Origin: Actinomycetes bacterium | GTDB taxonomy: Bacteria; Actinomycetota; Actinomycetes; Actinomycetales; Microbacteriaceae | Reading direction: 5' to 3' | Assembly: GCA_023457615.1 (NCBI GenBank) | Contig: JAEWKY010000060.1 | Span: 1-14,335 of the forward strand | DNA: 14,335 nt | In this document: positions 5,508-13,225 of the stretch, piece after piece | How the letters are laid out: each line of letters begins with the position of its first letter | Numbering within the stretch: position 1 is the first letter of the stretch | Program-made: the position numbers and the translations under genes | Notes under the pieces: generated by a model | Databases searched by the model: none | Told to the model about the DNA's origin: nothing | Seen by the model: only the letters and a program-made list of their open reading frames with translations

Positions 5508-7721
5508 TCACCCTGTGAACACCGCCGCGAGCTCGGCCCATCGCTCGGCGCGCACGTACACGGGGATCTCGTCGAGGGGCACGTCGCGCTCCACGACCTG
5601 CTCGCCGGCGTGCTCCTCGCCCGTCCAGGCGTCGACCCACCGGCCCGCCGGCAGGTAGGTGCTCCAGCGCGTCGCGCCCTCCTCCACGACCGGGGCCACG
5701 AGGAGCGCCGACCCGAGCAGGTACTGGAACGGGTAGTCCCAGATCCGCTCGTCGTCGGGCACGTCGAAGAACAGCGGTCGCATGAGCGGCGTCGACGTCT
5801 CGATCGCGCGGACGCCCTCGGCGACGAGGTACGGCGCGAGACGCACGCGGATGTCGGTGAAGTGCTTGTAGAGCGACAGTGCGCGGGGATCGCCCGACTG
5901 CTCGGCGACGTTCCACGGTGTCCGGTCGCGCGACGGCACCCGGTGGTGGTTGAACTCCGCGTGGTACTGCATGATCGGGCTGAACACCGCCATCGCCCCC
6001 GTCCTGAGGTACAGCTCCACGGTCGGCAGCTCGCCCGAGAACCCGCCGTGATCCCAGCTCCACGAGAAGATTCCGCTCGCGCCCGCCGTGAGCCCCGCGG
6101 TCACCGACGCGCGATACGCGGGCCACGTGGATCGCTCGTCGCCCGCCCAATGCGCGGGGAAGGAGCCGGCGCCGGCGTGACCGGCCCTCGAGAACGTGAC
6201 GCCGTCGACTCCCGCCGAGTCGAGCAGCTCGTGGAACGCCTGCGCGTAGAGATTCGGGTAGCGGTTGTCGCTCACATCCCCTCGCGTGCCGTCGCCGAAG
6301 CGCAGCTCGTCGCCCCACGCGTGCTCGCCGCCGTCGGTCTTGAAGCCCGCGACGCCCATCTCCTCGACGAGGTAGCGGCGCTTGTCGGTCCACCAGCGAC
6401 GCACCTCCTCGCGCGTGAAGTCGGGCAGGAGCGCGCGGGGGAACCACCAGCCGCGGTTGCGGTACGGCCGCCCGTCCTCCTCGAGGACGGCATAGCCGCG
6501 GTCGACGAGCGCGACCCGGTCGGCGATGAGCTGCTCGTCGTCCTCGAGGTCGTGGTCGGGCACGACGGGGATCTGCCAGAGGATCGTGCGCACGCCCTGG
6601 GCCGCGAGCCGCTCGATCATGCCCTTCGGATCGGGCCACGCGCCGTCGGCGGGGAAGGTGAAGTCGGAGTAGCGCAGCGGCTCGCCGTCGTGACGCGGCG
6701 TGTACTGGGCGTCGCGCCAGATGTGGATCGTGCCCTCGTCGCTCCAGGCCTCGATGACGATCGCGCCGACCGCGACGCCTTCGGCGAGGCTGCGGGCGAC
6801 CTCGGCCTCGACGCGCGCCTGCGTGTTCCACTCGTTCGAGCTGATCCACGGCTGGTAGGCCCAGTCCGGGATCGCCTTCGGCCTCCCCACGACCGCGAAG
6901 AAGCCGGCCAGCACGTCGGCGGGCGATCCGGTCCAGGTGTGCACCGCGAGCACCGGGTCGTCGGAGTCGACGAGCGCCTCGACCCACAGCATCCCCGCCT
7001 CGCGGGAGGCGACGTCGAACCACACGCGGCGGGTCGTGTCGACGTGGAAGCCCCACCCCGCGCGGCCGACGACGTGCGCGAACGGAACGGGGAGGTAGGT
7101 GCGCTCGCCCTGGTCGCAGTACTGCTCGAAGACCGTCGCGTCGACCGCGAACCCGACCTGGTCGAGCGCATGGAAGCGCTCGCCCAGGCCGACGACGTGC
7201 TCGCCGGTCTCGAGACGCAAGGCGAATCGCACGCGCGTCGGGCCCGCGCCGGGCGCCGCGAGCCACGCGACGCTCCCCGGCACGACGGCTGCGGCGGCGG
7301 CGCCGTCGACCTCGAGCCGACCGCCCTCGGGCGACCAGTCCGAGACCGGGAGGTCGAACCACGTCGTCGTCGTGCGCGCGTCGGACGAGCGCAGGCGGTA
7401 GCGCACCGACTCCCCCGCCGCGAAGGAGCCGAGCGAGGCCGCCCAGGGGTCGAGCCCGGCGGTGTCCTCTCCCGCTTCCGCGGCAGCGGCGAGGTGCCCG
7501 TCGGCATCCGCGAGTCCCCGTCCCGAGCCGACCGAGTCGATCGAGCTCGCGGGGATGGTCGAGAGCACGCCGTCGCGCTCGACCTCGACGACGACGCCGA
7601 TGCCCGGCGCGGCGAGCGCCGCGACGACGACGTCCTCGCCGGAGACGGGCAGCACGGGAGTGCGCTGATCGAGGCTCGGGCGGTACTTGTGGCCGCGGCC
7701 GATCGGGGTGTGGCGGATCAT
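5508..7721 (-). CDS. Glycoside hydrolase family 31 alpha-glycosidase
   Basis: This 737-residue enzyme shows the GH31 layout. An N-terminal beta-sandwich carries GLGERFH (178-184), a (beta/alpha)8 barrel spans roughly 290-620, and C-terminal beta domains end near EIPVYVRA. The nucleophile is predicted as Asp463 in GFKTDGGE and the acid/base as Asp528 in HWAGDERSTW. The family releases alpha-linked glucose, xylose or related sugars with retention, and some members are alpha-glucosyl or isomaltosyl transferases. The KTDGGE form of the nucleophile motif is not the maltase form, so substrate and hydrolase-versus-transferase activity stay open. No signal peptide is seen, so it probably acts in the cytoplasm on imported sugar. 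ATG at 7721 overlaps the GH15 stop as ATGA, with AGAGGA just upstream; the much longer reading frame to 8492 runs across GH15 and was rejected. Last gene of the ROK-led operon. Confidence 0.92.
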   Translation of the reverse strand: MIRHTPIGRGHKYRPSLDQRTPVLPVSGEDVVVAALAAPGIGVVVEVERDGVLSTIPASSIDSVGSGRGLADADGHLAAAAEAGEDTAGLDPWAASLGSFAAGESVRYRLRSSDARTTTTWFDLPVSDWSPEGGRLEVDGAAAAAVVPGSVAWLAAPGAGPTRVRFALRLETGEHVVGLGERFHALDQVGFAVDATVFEQYCDQGERTYLPVPFAHVVGRAGWGFHVDTTRRVWFDVASREAGMLWVEALVDSDDPVLAVHTWTGSPADVLAGFFAVVGRPKAIPDWAYQPWISSNEWNTQARVEAEVARSLAEGVAVGAIVIEAWSDEGTIHIWRDAQYTPRHDGEPLRYSDFTFPADGAWPDPKGMIERLAAQGVRTILWQIPVVPDHDLEDDEQLIADRVALVDRGYAVLEEDGRPYRNRGWWFPRALLPDFTREEVRRWWTDKRRYLVEEMGVAGFKTDGGEHAWGDELRFGDGTRGDVSDNRYPNLYAQAFHELLDSAGVDGVTFSRAGHAGAGSFPAHWAGDERSTWPAYRASVTAGLTAGASGIFSWSWDHGGFSGELPTVELYLRTGAMAVFSPIMQYHAEFNHHRVPSRDRTPWNVAEQSGDPRALSLYKHFTDIRVRLAPYLVAEGVRAIETSTPLMRPLFFDVPDDERIWDYPFQYLLGSALLVAPVVEEGATRWSTYLPAGRWVDAWTGEEHAGEQVVERDVPLDEIPVYVRAERWAELAAVFTG

Positions 7722-8830
7722 CGGGTCCTCTGCGGGGTCAGCCCCAGTTCGTGGGCGAGGGTCAGGTACATCGCGTGCGACCAGAGCAAGGGCCGGGCGC
7801 TCGGTCCCCAGCGCTCGACCCACTCGTCGATGCGATCGGGGAACAGCGCGCGGTCCGCGACCTGCTCGGGGAGCTCGAGGTCGGCGTCCGCCTGCTCGGC
7901 GATCCAGTCGAGCCGCGCCAGCGCCGCGTCGCGATCCCCCGCCTCCGCGTCGTGCCAGCCGAGGAACGCCGCGAGCAGCACCCACTCGCCTCCGCCGTAG
8001 AAGGTGTCGGCGAGGAACCTGTAGACGCCGCCGGGCGCGAGCTCGCGGCGCACGCGCTCGACCGTCGCGGTCGCGATCGGCCCCTCGGGCTCGACGAGGC
8101 GGAACGGCGTGACGCACGCGACCAGGCTCGCGTCCACCTCGGTCGAGCCGAGGTGCTTGACGAGATGGCCGTCGACGACGGCCTCCCGCAGCACGAACTC
8201 GCGGATGTCCTCCGCGGTCGTCGTCGCCCGATCGCGCAGCGCGGACGGCAGCTCCGGCCACGACGCCGCCGCGAGCAGACCGGCGCGGATGGCGGCGAGG
8301 CTCGAGGGATGCCGCAGGTCGCCGTTCTCCTCCCACCAGTCGTAGAAGGGGCTCGACCAGAACGCGCACAGGTACGCGACCGTGAGCTCGGCGCCGGCGA
8401 GGTACGGCGCGAGGTCCGCGCCGTACCGCGCGCGGTGCTCGCCGAGCGCCCACAGCCAGGTGCCGTAGCCGTCCAGCTGGAAGTTCTCCCACTCCACCGG
8501 CGACTCCGCGCCGTCGGTCGTGTACCGCGTGTGGAGGTGGTCGGTGAGCGCGACGTCCTCCACGCCGCGCTCACCCCGCGCGACCAGGTCGAGGACCTGA
8601 TCGCGGCGGTCTGTCAGGATTCCGGCGCACCAGCCGAAGAACGCCTCGGCGCTGTCCGTCTCTCCTACCCGGCTCATCGCATCGGCGATGAAAGCCCCGT
8701 CCCGGAACCACGAGTACTGGTACGTGGGGAAGGTGGGAGACGCGAGGTACGCTCCCGTGGCCGCCTGTCCGCCCCGGATGACCTCGATGCTGCGGGCCAC
8801 GAGGCGGGCGTGAATCGGGTTCGCATCCAT
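7718..8830 (-). CDS. Glycoside hydrolase family 15 glucoamylase-like enzyme
   Basis: The 370-residue product is a single (alpha/alpha)6-barrel domain of the glucoamylase/glucodextranase/trehalase family, without the extra N-terminal beta domain of longer bacterial members. Recognisable pieces in order are YQYSWFRDGAFIAD (37-50), WENFQLDGYG (114-123), DWWEENGDLRHPSSLAA (164-180), DASLV (233-237) and FYGGGEW (277-283). By position, Glu167 is the candidate general acid and Glu282 the candidate general base. Members invert and release beta-glucose from non-reducing ends of alpha-glucosides. It has no signal peptide, so it should act on imported oligosaccharides. Its ATG shares one base with the stop of the binding-protein gene (TGATG) and its stop overlaps the GH31 start (ATGA), so translation is tightly coupled. 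A trehalase-like or isomaltose-type specificity is possible but not readable here. Confidence 0.85.
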   Translation of the reverse strand: MDANPIHARLVARSIEVIRGGQAATGAYLASPTFPTYQYSWFRDGAFIADAMSRVGETDSAEAFFGWCAGILTDRRDQVLDLVARGERGVEDVALTDHLHTRYTTDGAESPVEWENFQLDGYGTWLWALGEHRARYGADLAPYLAGAELTVAYLCAFWSSPFYDWWEENGDLRHPSSLAAIRAGLLAAASWPELPSALRDRATTTAEDIREFVLREAVVDGHLVKHLGSTEVDASLVACVTPFRLVEPEGPIATATVERVRRELAPGGVYRFLADTFYGGGEWVLLAAFLGWHDAEAGDRDAALARLDWIAEQADADLELPEQVADRALFPDRIDEWVERWGPSARPLLWSHAMYLTLAHELGLTPQRTR

Positions 8831-10095
8831 CAGAGCAGGGCGTCCACTTCCGCCTTGGCCTGGTCGAGGGCGTCCTTCACCGAGAGCTCGCCGAGCACGG
8901 CCTTCTGCAGGTAAAGCGTGACGATGTCCTGCAGCTCCTGCTGACGCTCGATGACGGGCGGCACGACGACGCCGTCGAGCGCGTCGAACACGGCCTGGCG
9001 GTTCGCGGGCGGGCTCGCCTCGAGGTACGGCGCGAGGAGCGAGTCGTCGAAGACCGCCGGGAGCTCCCAGTTGCCGTTCAGCCGCTCGTCGACCGTGACC
9101 TCGCTCGCCGCGAGGAACTGCAGCCACTTCGCGGCCTCCTCGGGGTGCTGCGTCGACGCCGAGGCGACCGCGGCGTTCGCGAAGAAGTGCGACGCGCGCT
9201 GCGTGTTGCCGGGCTCGACGGCGATGTCCCAGTCGCCTTCCATGCCGTCCGTGAGCAGACCGAACATCCAGATGCCGGTGTGCCACATGCCGACCTTGCC
9301 GTCCATGAACAGCAGGTCGTCGCCGCGGCCGTCGCGCTGGGCGTCGGTCGGCATGGTCGTGCCGACCTTCTCGACGAGCCATTCCGCGGCCTCGACGCCC
9401 TCAGGGCTGTTGAACGTGGCCTCGGTCAGGTCGTCGTCGAAGAACTCCCCGCCGCTCTGCGCGAGCACCTTGTAGAACTCGAAGAACTGCACCGGCTGGT
9501 AGACGCCGTAGATGTCGTCGCCGAGGGCACGGATGGCCTCCGCGGCCTCCTGCTCGTCGTCCCACGTCCAGTCCTCGGTCGGGTACTCGACTCCGGCCTG
9601 GTCGAAGAGATCCTTGTTGTAGTACAGCACCACGACCGAGAAGCTCTCCGGGAGGCCGTACTGGATGCCGTCGTACGTGAAGGCGTCGTAGGCCTTCGGG
9701 TAGAAGGCGGCCGGGTCGATCCCGCCGTCGCCGATCTGCGCCTCGAGGTCGAGGAGCGCGCCGGAGGCCGCGAACGAGACGAAGTTCTCGTAGTTGAGCT
9801 CGAACGTGTCGGGCGCGGTGTTGCCGGCGATCTGGGTCTTCAGCTGCGTGAAGTAGTCCTCGAAGGCCGCGTTCGTCACGTTGACCGTGATGTCGGGGTT
9901 CTCCTCCTCGAACGCCTCCACGATGCGGGCGAGCTTGTCCTCGTGGTCGGCGCCCGCCGTGAAGTTGAAGTAGTCGATCTCGACGGGACCGCCGTCGCCG
10001 GGATCGCCGGCGGTGCAGCCGGCGAGGGTGAGGCCCGCGAGGACGGTGGCGCCGAGGGCGACCGTCATCCGCGAGCGACGGAATGCGATGGGCAT
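8830..10095 (-). CDS. ABC transporter sugar-binding lipoprotein
   Basis: This 421-residue extracellular solute-binding protein of the MalE-like SBP family 1 captures the sugar for the two downstream-named permeases. A lipoprotein signal peptide is clear: basic RRSR at 6-9, hydrophobic TVALGATVLAGLTLA, then lipobox L-A-G-C with Cys27 as the lipidated residue. The mature part carries typical family segments (IVEAFEEENPDITVNV, FELNYENFVSFAASGALLDL, GKVGMWHTGIWMFG, AAKWLQFLAAS). ATG at 10095 is preferred over the in-frame ATG at 10146 because AGAGGA lies 7 bases before it and the signal peptide starts there. The gene follows the second permease after 25 bp and overlaps GH15 by one base. Ligand is inferred to be an alpha-gluco-oligosaccharide from the two adjacent hydrolases. 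Confidence 0.93.
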   Translation of the reverse strand: MPIAFRRSRMTVALGATVLAGLTLAGCTAGDPGDGGPVEIDYFNFTAGADHEDKLARIVEAFEEENPDITVNVTNAAFEDYFTQLKTQIAGNTAPDTFELNYENFVSFAASGALLDLEAQIGDGGIDPAAFYPKAYDAFTYDGIQYGLPESFSVVVLYYNKDLFDQAGVEYPTEDWTWDDEQEAAEAIRALGDDIYGVYQPVQFFEFYKVLAQSGGEFFDDDLTEATFNSPEGVEAAEWLVEKVGTTMPTDAQRDGRGDDLLFMDGKVGMWHTGIWMFGLLTDGMEGDWDIAVEPGNTQRASHFFANAAVASASTQHPEEAAKWLQFLAASEVTVDERLNGNWELPAVFDDSLLAPYLEASPPANRQAVFDALDGVVVPPVIERQQELQDIVTLYLQKAVLGELSVKDALDQAKAEVDALL

Positions 10096-10102
10096 GGGGT
10101 AT

Positions 10103-10108
10103 TCCTCT
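10103..10108 (-). promoter_or_regulatory. Ribosome binding site fixing the binding-protein start
   Basis: AGAGGA on the - strand lies 7 bases upstream of the ATG at 10095. It decides in favour of this start over the ATG at 10146, which would add 17 polar residues in front of the lipoprotein signal peptide. Confidence 0.7.
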
Positions 10109-10120
10109 CGTGAGTCGGGC

Positions 10121-10951
10121 TCAGCCTTTGAGCCCGGACATGGCAACGCCTTGGAGGATGTAGCGCTGCGCGAACAGAAAGACGGCGACGATCGGCAGGA
10201 CCGAGAGCGTCGCCCCCGCCAGCAACAGGTTCCAGTCGGTGACGAAGCGACTGGACAGGCTGGAGAGGCCGAGGGGGAGCGTCATGAGCTCCGGGTTGTT
10301 GATGACGACGAGCGGCCAGAGGAAGTTGTTCCACGAGCCCATGAAGGAGAAGACGGCGACGGTCGCGAGCGCGGGCTTCGACATCGGGAGGATGATGCGC
10401 GCGAAGACCCGGATATGGCCGGCGCCGTCGACGAACGCCGCCTCCTCGTAGTCGCGCGGGATCGAGAGGAACGCCTGCCGCAGCAGGAAGACGCCGAACG
10501 GCATCGCGATCTCCGGGATGATGAGGCCCGCGTAGCTGTCGAGCAGTCCCAGGTAGCGCAGCTCGATGAAGAGCGGCACGACCATGACCTGGAACGGCAC
10601 CATGAGCGTCGCGAGGAAGAGCACGAAGATCGCGTTGCGGCCGCGGAACTCGAAACGCGTGAACGCGTACGCGGCCATCGCGCTCGTGAGCACCTGGAGC
10701 AGCATGACGGCGATCGAGACGCCGAGGCTGTTGAGGATCCAGCGCCCGAGCGGGATCTCCCCGCTGAACAACCGCTCGTACGCGGAGGTGTCGACGGGGT
10801 TCGGGATGATCGACGGCGGCGTCTTGAAGAGCTCGCTGTCGGTCGTGAGCGAGGTCGCGACCATCCACACGAACGGGAAGAGGAAGACGAGGGCGCCGGC
10901 CGCGATGACCGTGAGGCGCAGCGCCGACATCCACGGGCGCTCAATGCCCAT
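10121..10951 (-). CDS. Carbohydrate ABC transporter permease, MalG type
   Basis: This 276-residue membrane protein has six predicted membrane segments and is the inner-membrane partner of the permease encoded just upstream. The EAA loop that docks the ATPase is present as EEAAFVDGAGHIRVFARIILP, and the C-terminus (AQRYILQGVAMSGLKG) is the standard ending of MalG-like proteins. Its ATG lies inside the preceding permease gene, giving an 11-bp overlap, with GGGTG five bases upstream; an in-frame ATG at 10930 is an alternative. No ATP-binding subunit gene is found next to it, so the complex probably borrows a shared ATPase of the MsiK type, as is common in actinobacteria; this is inference. Confidence 0.94.
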   Translation of the reverse strand: MGIERPWMSALRLTVIAAGALVFLFPFVWMVATSLTTDSELFKTPPSIIPNPVDTSAYERLFSGEIPLGRWILNSLGVSIAVMLLQVLTSAMAAYAFTRFEFRGRNAIFVLFLATLMVPFQVMVVPLFIELRYLGLLDSYAGLIIPEIAMPFGVFLLRQAFLSIPRDYEEAAFVDGAGHIRVFARIILPMSKPALATVAVFSFMGSWNNFLWPLVVINNPELMTLPLGLSSLSSRFVTDWNLLLAGATLSVLPIVAVFLFAQRYILQGVAMSGLKG

Positions 10952-11825
10952 AGTGCACCCACTTCCGCTGGAACCTGAGCTGGAGGACGGTGAAGGTCAG
11001 GATGATCGCGAAGAGGATCCAGCTCATCGCCGAGGCCTCCCCCATCCGTCCGTACCGGAACGCGTTCTGCACGACCTGCTCCATCACGACGGTCGTCGCG
11101 CCGCCGGGCCCGCCCTCGGTCATGACCCAGACCTGGTCGAAGACCTGGAAGGCCCCGATCATCGCGAGGATCGTGACGAAGAGGATCGACGGGGTGAGCA
11201 GCGGCAACGTGATCGAGCGGATGCGCCGCCAGACACCGGCGCCGTCGATGCGCGCCGCCTCGTAGAGCTCCTCGGGGATGTTCTGCAGCCCCGCGAGCAG
11301 GATGAGCATGTTGAACCCGAGGTCCTTCCACACCGAGGCGATGATGATCGCCGGCATGGCCCAGTTCGGGTCGGTCCACCAGCCCGGGCCGTCGATGCCG
11401 AGCAGGCTCAGGCCGTAGTTGACGATCCCGCCCTGCGGGCTCAGGAGCCACTTCCACAGGAGCGCGACGACGACCCAGCTCGTGACGACGGGCAGGAAGT
11501 AGATGCTGCGGAAGAACGCGAGTCCCTTGAGCCGCGAGTTCAGCAGGAGGGCGACGGCGAGGGCGCCGACCAGCACGAGGGGCAGATAGCCCACCATGTA
11601 GAAGAACGTGTTGCCGAGCGCCTTGTGGAAGCGCGGGTCGGAGAGCACCTCGGTGTAGTTGCCGAGTCCCACGAACACGGGAGGCCGCAGGAGGTTCCAC
11701 TCGACGAGGCTGACCCACACCGACGCGAGCATCGGGAAGATGCGGAACGCGACGAGGGGCACGAGCGCCGGGAGCAGGAACAGCAGGATGAGCAGGACCT
11801 TCTTCGTACCGCGTTCACCGACCAT
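10941..11825 (-). CDS. Carbohydrate ABC transporter permease, MalF/UgpA type
   Basis: This 294-residue membrane protein begins with a short cytoplasmic tail (MVGERGTKK) and a strong first membrane segment (VLLILLFLLPALVPLVAF), with six segments in total. The EAA loop reads EELYEAARIDGAGVWRRIRSITLPLLTP, the classic coupling motif. GNYTEVLSDPRFHKALGNTF is a typical family stretch before the transmembrane domain. The start at 11825 is fixed by a perfect AGGAGG six bases upstream. The reading frame itself stays open much further upstream, across the ROK gene in another frame, which is an artefact. It overlaps the ROK gene end by 11 bp and the next permease start by 11 bp, so expression is probably coupled. 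Confidence 0.94.
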   Translation of the reverse strand: MVGERGTKKVLLILLFLLPALVPLVAFRIFPMLASVWVSLVEWNLLRPPVFVGLGNYTEVLSDPRFHKALGNTFFYMVGYLPLVLVGALAVALLLNSRLKGLAFFRSIYFLPVVTSWVVVALLWKWLLSPQGGIVNYGLSLLGIDGPGWWTDPNWAMPAIIIASVWKDLGFNMLILLAGLQNIPEELYEAARIDGAGVWRRIRSITLPLLTPSILFVTILAMIGAFQVFDQVWVMTEGGPGGATTVVMEQVVQNAFRYGRMGEASAMSWILFAIILTFTVLQLRFQRKWVHYGH

Positions 11826-13041
11826 CGGATTCCTCCTGGAGCGTGGTGAGGTCGTTGAGCCTCGAGCGCACGAGGCGGCCCTGCTCGCCGGCGACCCCGA
11901 CCGCGTCGAACGGCGTCGAGAGCACGAGCGCGGCGGCGCCCTGCGCCCAGCTCTCGTCGGTCCAGTTCTCGACGACGACCGGGACGCCGCGGCGGTCGGG
12001 GAGAAGCGACCGGCGGAAGGCGGGCTCGAAGCCGTAGGACCAGTGGGACCAGGCCGCCGTGCCCTCGCCGAGCACGACGACGACCTCGGGGTCGAAGATC
12101 TGCACGACGCCCGCGAGCACGCGCGCGAGATCGTGGCCCGCACGGCTGAAGATGCGCTGCGCCTCGACCTCTCCGTCGTCGGCCGCACGTGTGAGCGCGA
12201 CGATGCCCGCCGTCGGCGCCACGATGCCGGCGGCCCGCGCCGCCCGTTCCAGGGCGGCCTCACCGACGATGGACTCGAGGCAGCCGGAGTTGCCGCACGT
12301 GCAGGGCGCGCCGTCCTCGACGACGGGCACGTGCCCGATCTCGCCCGCACCGCCCGAGCCGCCGCGCACGACGACCCCGTCGACGACGATCGCGGCTCCG
12401 ACACCCGTGCCGATCGTGAGCACGAGGTAGTTGCGGTGCTGCCGCCCGAGGCCGAAGAGCTTCTCGGCCATCGCGAGCGCGTTGACGTTGTTCTCGACGA
12501 GCACGGGGAGGCCGAGGGCCCGACGGAGTGTCGCGCCGAGGGGGATCTTCGACCAGCCGAGCTGGTGCGAGTCGGTGAGGCCGCTCCCCTGCTCGTCGAC
12601 CGAGCCCGGCACACCCACGCCGACGCCGAGCACGGGCACGCTGCCTCCCCCCGCGATGAACCGCTCGAGAGCCTTCACGAGCTCGTCGAGCATCGTCGGC
12701 GAGGAGGGATCGAACGGCTCCTGCGCGGAGCGCACGACCGTGCCGTCGAGCCCGACGTCGACGAAGGCGAGATGGTCCGGGGCGACCTTGACCCCGACGG
12801 AGCGGCCCGCGGTGCTCGCGAGGCCGAGCAGCCGGGCGGGCCGTCCGCCGAGCGAACGCTGCTCGTCGAGCTCCTCGACGAGGCCGTCCGCCAGCAGTCC
12901 CTTGACGAGCTGGGTCATGAGCGCGGGCGAGAGATCGAGCGCGCGAGCGAGGTCGGCGCGCGAGGCGTGCCCGTGAGCACCGAGATGAGCGAGGATCGCG
13001 GACCGACTCAGGTCGGTGCGCGCAGTCGGGCGGTTCGCCAT
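11815..13041 (-). CDS. ROK family transcriptional repressor of the sugar operon
   Basis: This 408-residue protein has a winged helix-turn-helix at about 11-60 (ILAHLGAHGHASRADLARAL, then SPALMTQLVKGLL) followed by an ROK sugar-binding domain. The structural zinc motif is intact: GEIGH with His237, then Cys247, Cys249 and Cys254 in CTCGNSGCLE. The kinase site appears dead. The N-terminal DxGGT phosphate loop is replaced by GVKVAPDH (83-90), and the position of the catalytic aspartate (ND in sugar kinases) is Asn185 in ENNVNA. It should therefore bind a sugar and DNA without phosphorylating. It is the first gene of the operon, so it probably represses its own promoter and is released by the imported sugar. 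ATG at 13041 has GAGGA upstream. Confidence 0.93.
   Translation of the reverse strand: MANRPTARTDLSRSAILAHLGAHGHASRADLARALDLSPALMTQLVKGLLADGLVEELDEQRSLGGRPARLLGLASTAGRSVGVKVAPDHLAFVDVGLDGTVVRSAQEPFDPSSPTMLDELVKALERFIAGGGSVPVLGVGVGVPGSVDEQGSGLTDSHQLGWSKIPLGATLRRALGLPVLVENNVNALAMAEKLFGLGRQHRNYLVLTIGTGVGAAIVVDGVVVRGGSGGAGEIGHVPVVEDGAPCTCGNSGCLESIVGEAALERAARAAGIVAPTAGIVALTRAADDGEVEAQRIFSRAGHDLARVLAGVVQIFDPEVVVVLGEGTAAWSHWSYGFEPAFRRSLLPDRRGVPVVVENWTDESWAQGAAALVLSTPFDAVGVAGEQGRLVRSRLNDLTTLQEESDGR
11832..11837 (-). promoter_or_regulatory. Perfect Shine-Dalgarno of the first permease gene
   Basis: AGGAGG on the - strand, six bases before the ATG at 11825, is the strongest ribosome binding site in the window. 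It lies inside the end of the ROK gene, suggesting the transporter genes are translated more strongly than the repressor. Confidence 0.75.
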
Positions 13042-13080
13042 CGAGTTCCTCGGCTGTCGGGTAGGTCACCTCGGTGTGAC

Positions 13081-13099
13081 TTAGTTCAGATGTAAATAA
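13081..13099. promoter_or_regulatory. Probable ROK operator upstream of the sugar operon
   Basis: TTAGTTCAGATGTAAATAA is an imperfect palindrome (TTAGTT, 7 bp, AAATAA; five of six positions symmetric). It forms the only AT-rich stretch in this 184-bp gap, 40 bp before the ROK start codon. TTA-TT/AA-TAA half-sites resemble operators described for ROK regulators such as XylR. It overlaps the region where the operon promoter should be, though I cannot fix a -35/-10 pair. The rest of the gap (13100-13180) is GC-rich without clear signals. Confidence 0.45.
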
Positions 13100-13182
13100 A
13101 GCAGAGAACGAATGCGAGGTCAAGCGCGCCGCGACCCCGACGGTCGCCCGCGTGCTCCTACCCCGAAGCCCGACCGTCGCCA

Positions 13183-13211
13183 TAGACTCGCGGGAACTTC
13201 CCGACGCGAGT
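13183..13211 (+). promoter_or_regulatory. Possible -10 box with overlapping palindrome upstream of the FtsX-like gene
   Basis: TAGACT (13183-13188) is a fair -10 hexamer, without a visible -35. It is followed by nested symmetry: CGGGAACTTCCCG (13191-13203) is a 13-bp palindrome with a central unpaired C, flanked by ACTCGCG and CGCGAGT with a 3-base bulge (13186-13211). A transcript from this -10 would start inside the palindrome, which fits an operator better than an RNA hairpin because the loop would be a single base. Confidence 0.35.
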
Positions 13212-13225
13212 GAGGTCCCGTAGAC

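Noticed and set aside
5610..8000. 796-codon + strand frame over the GH31 gene
   Set aside because: It is the antisense shadow of GH31, with arginine- and valine-rich low-complexity translation and no motif.
5508..8492. 994-codon GH31 frame extending into GH15
   Set aside because: The upstream 257 codons are the out-of-frame shadow of GH15; the GH31 protein starts at ATG 7721, overlapping the GH15 stop as ATGA.
10941..12614. 557-codon permease frame extending into the ROK gene
   Set aside because: The upstream part is serine/arginine-rich shadow; a perfect AGGAGG fixes the true start at 11825.
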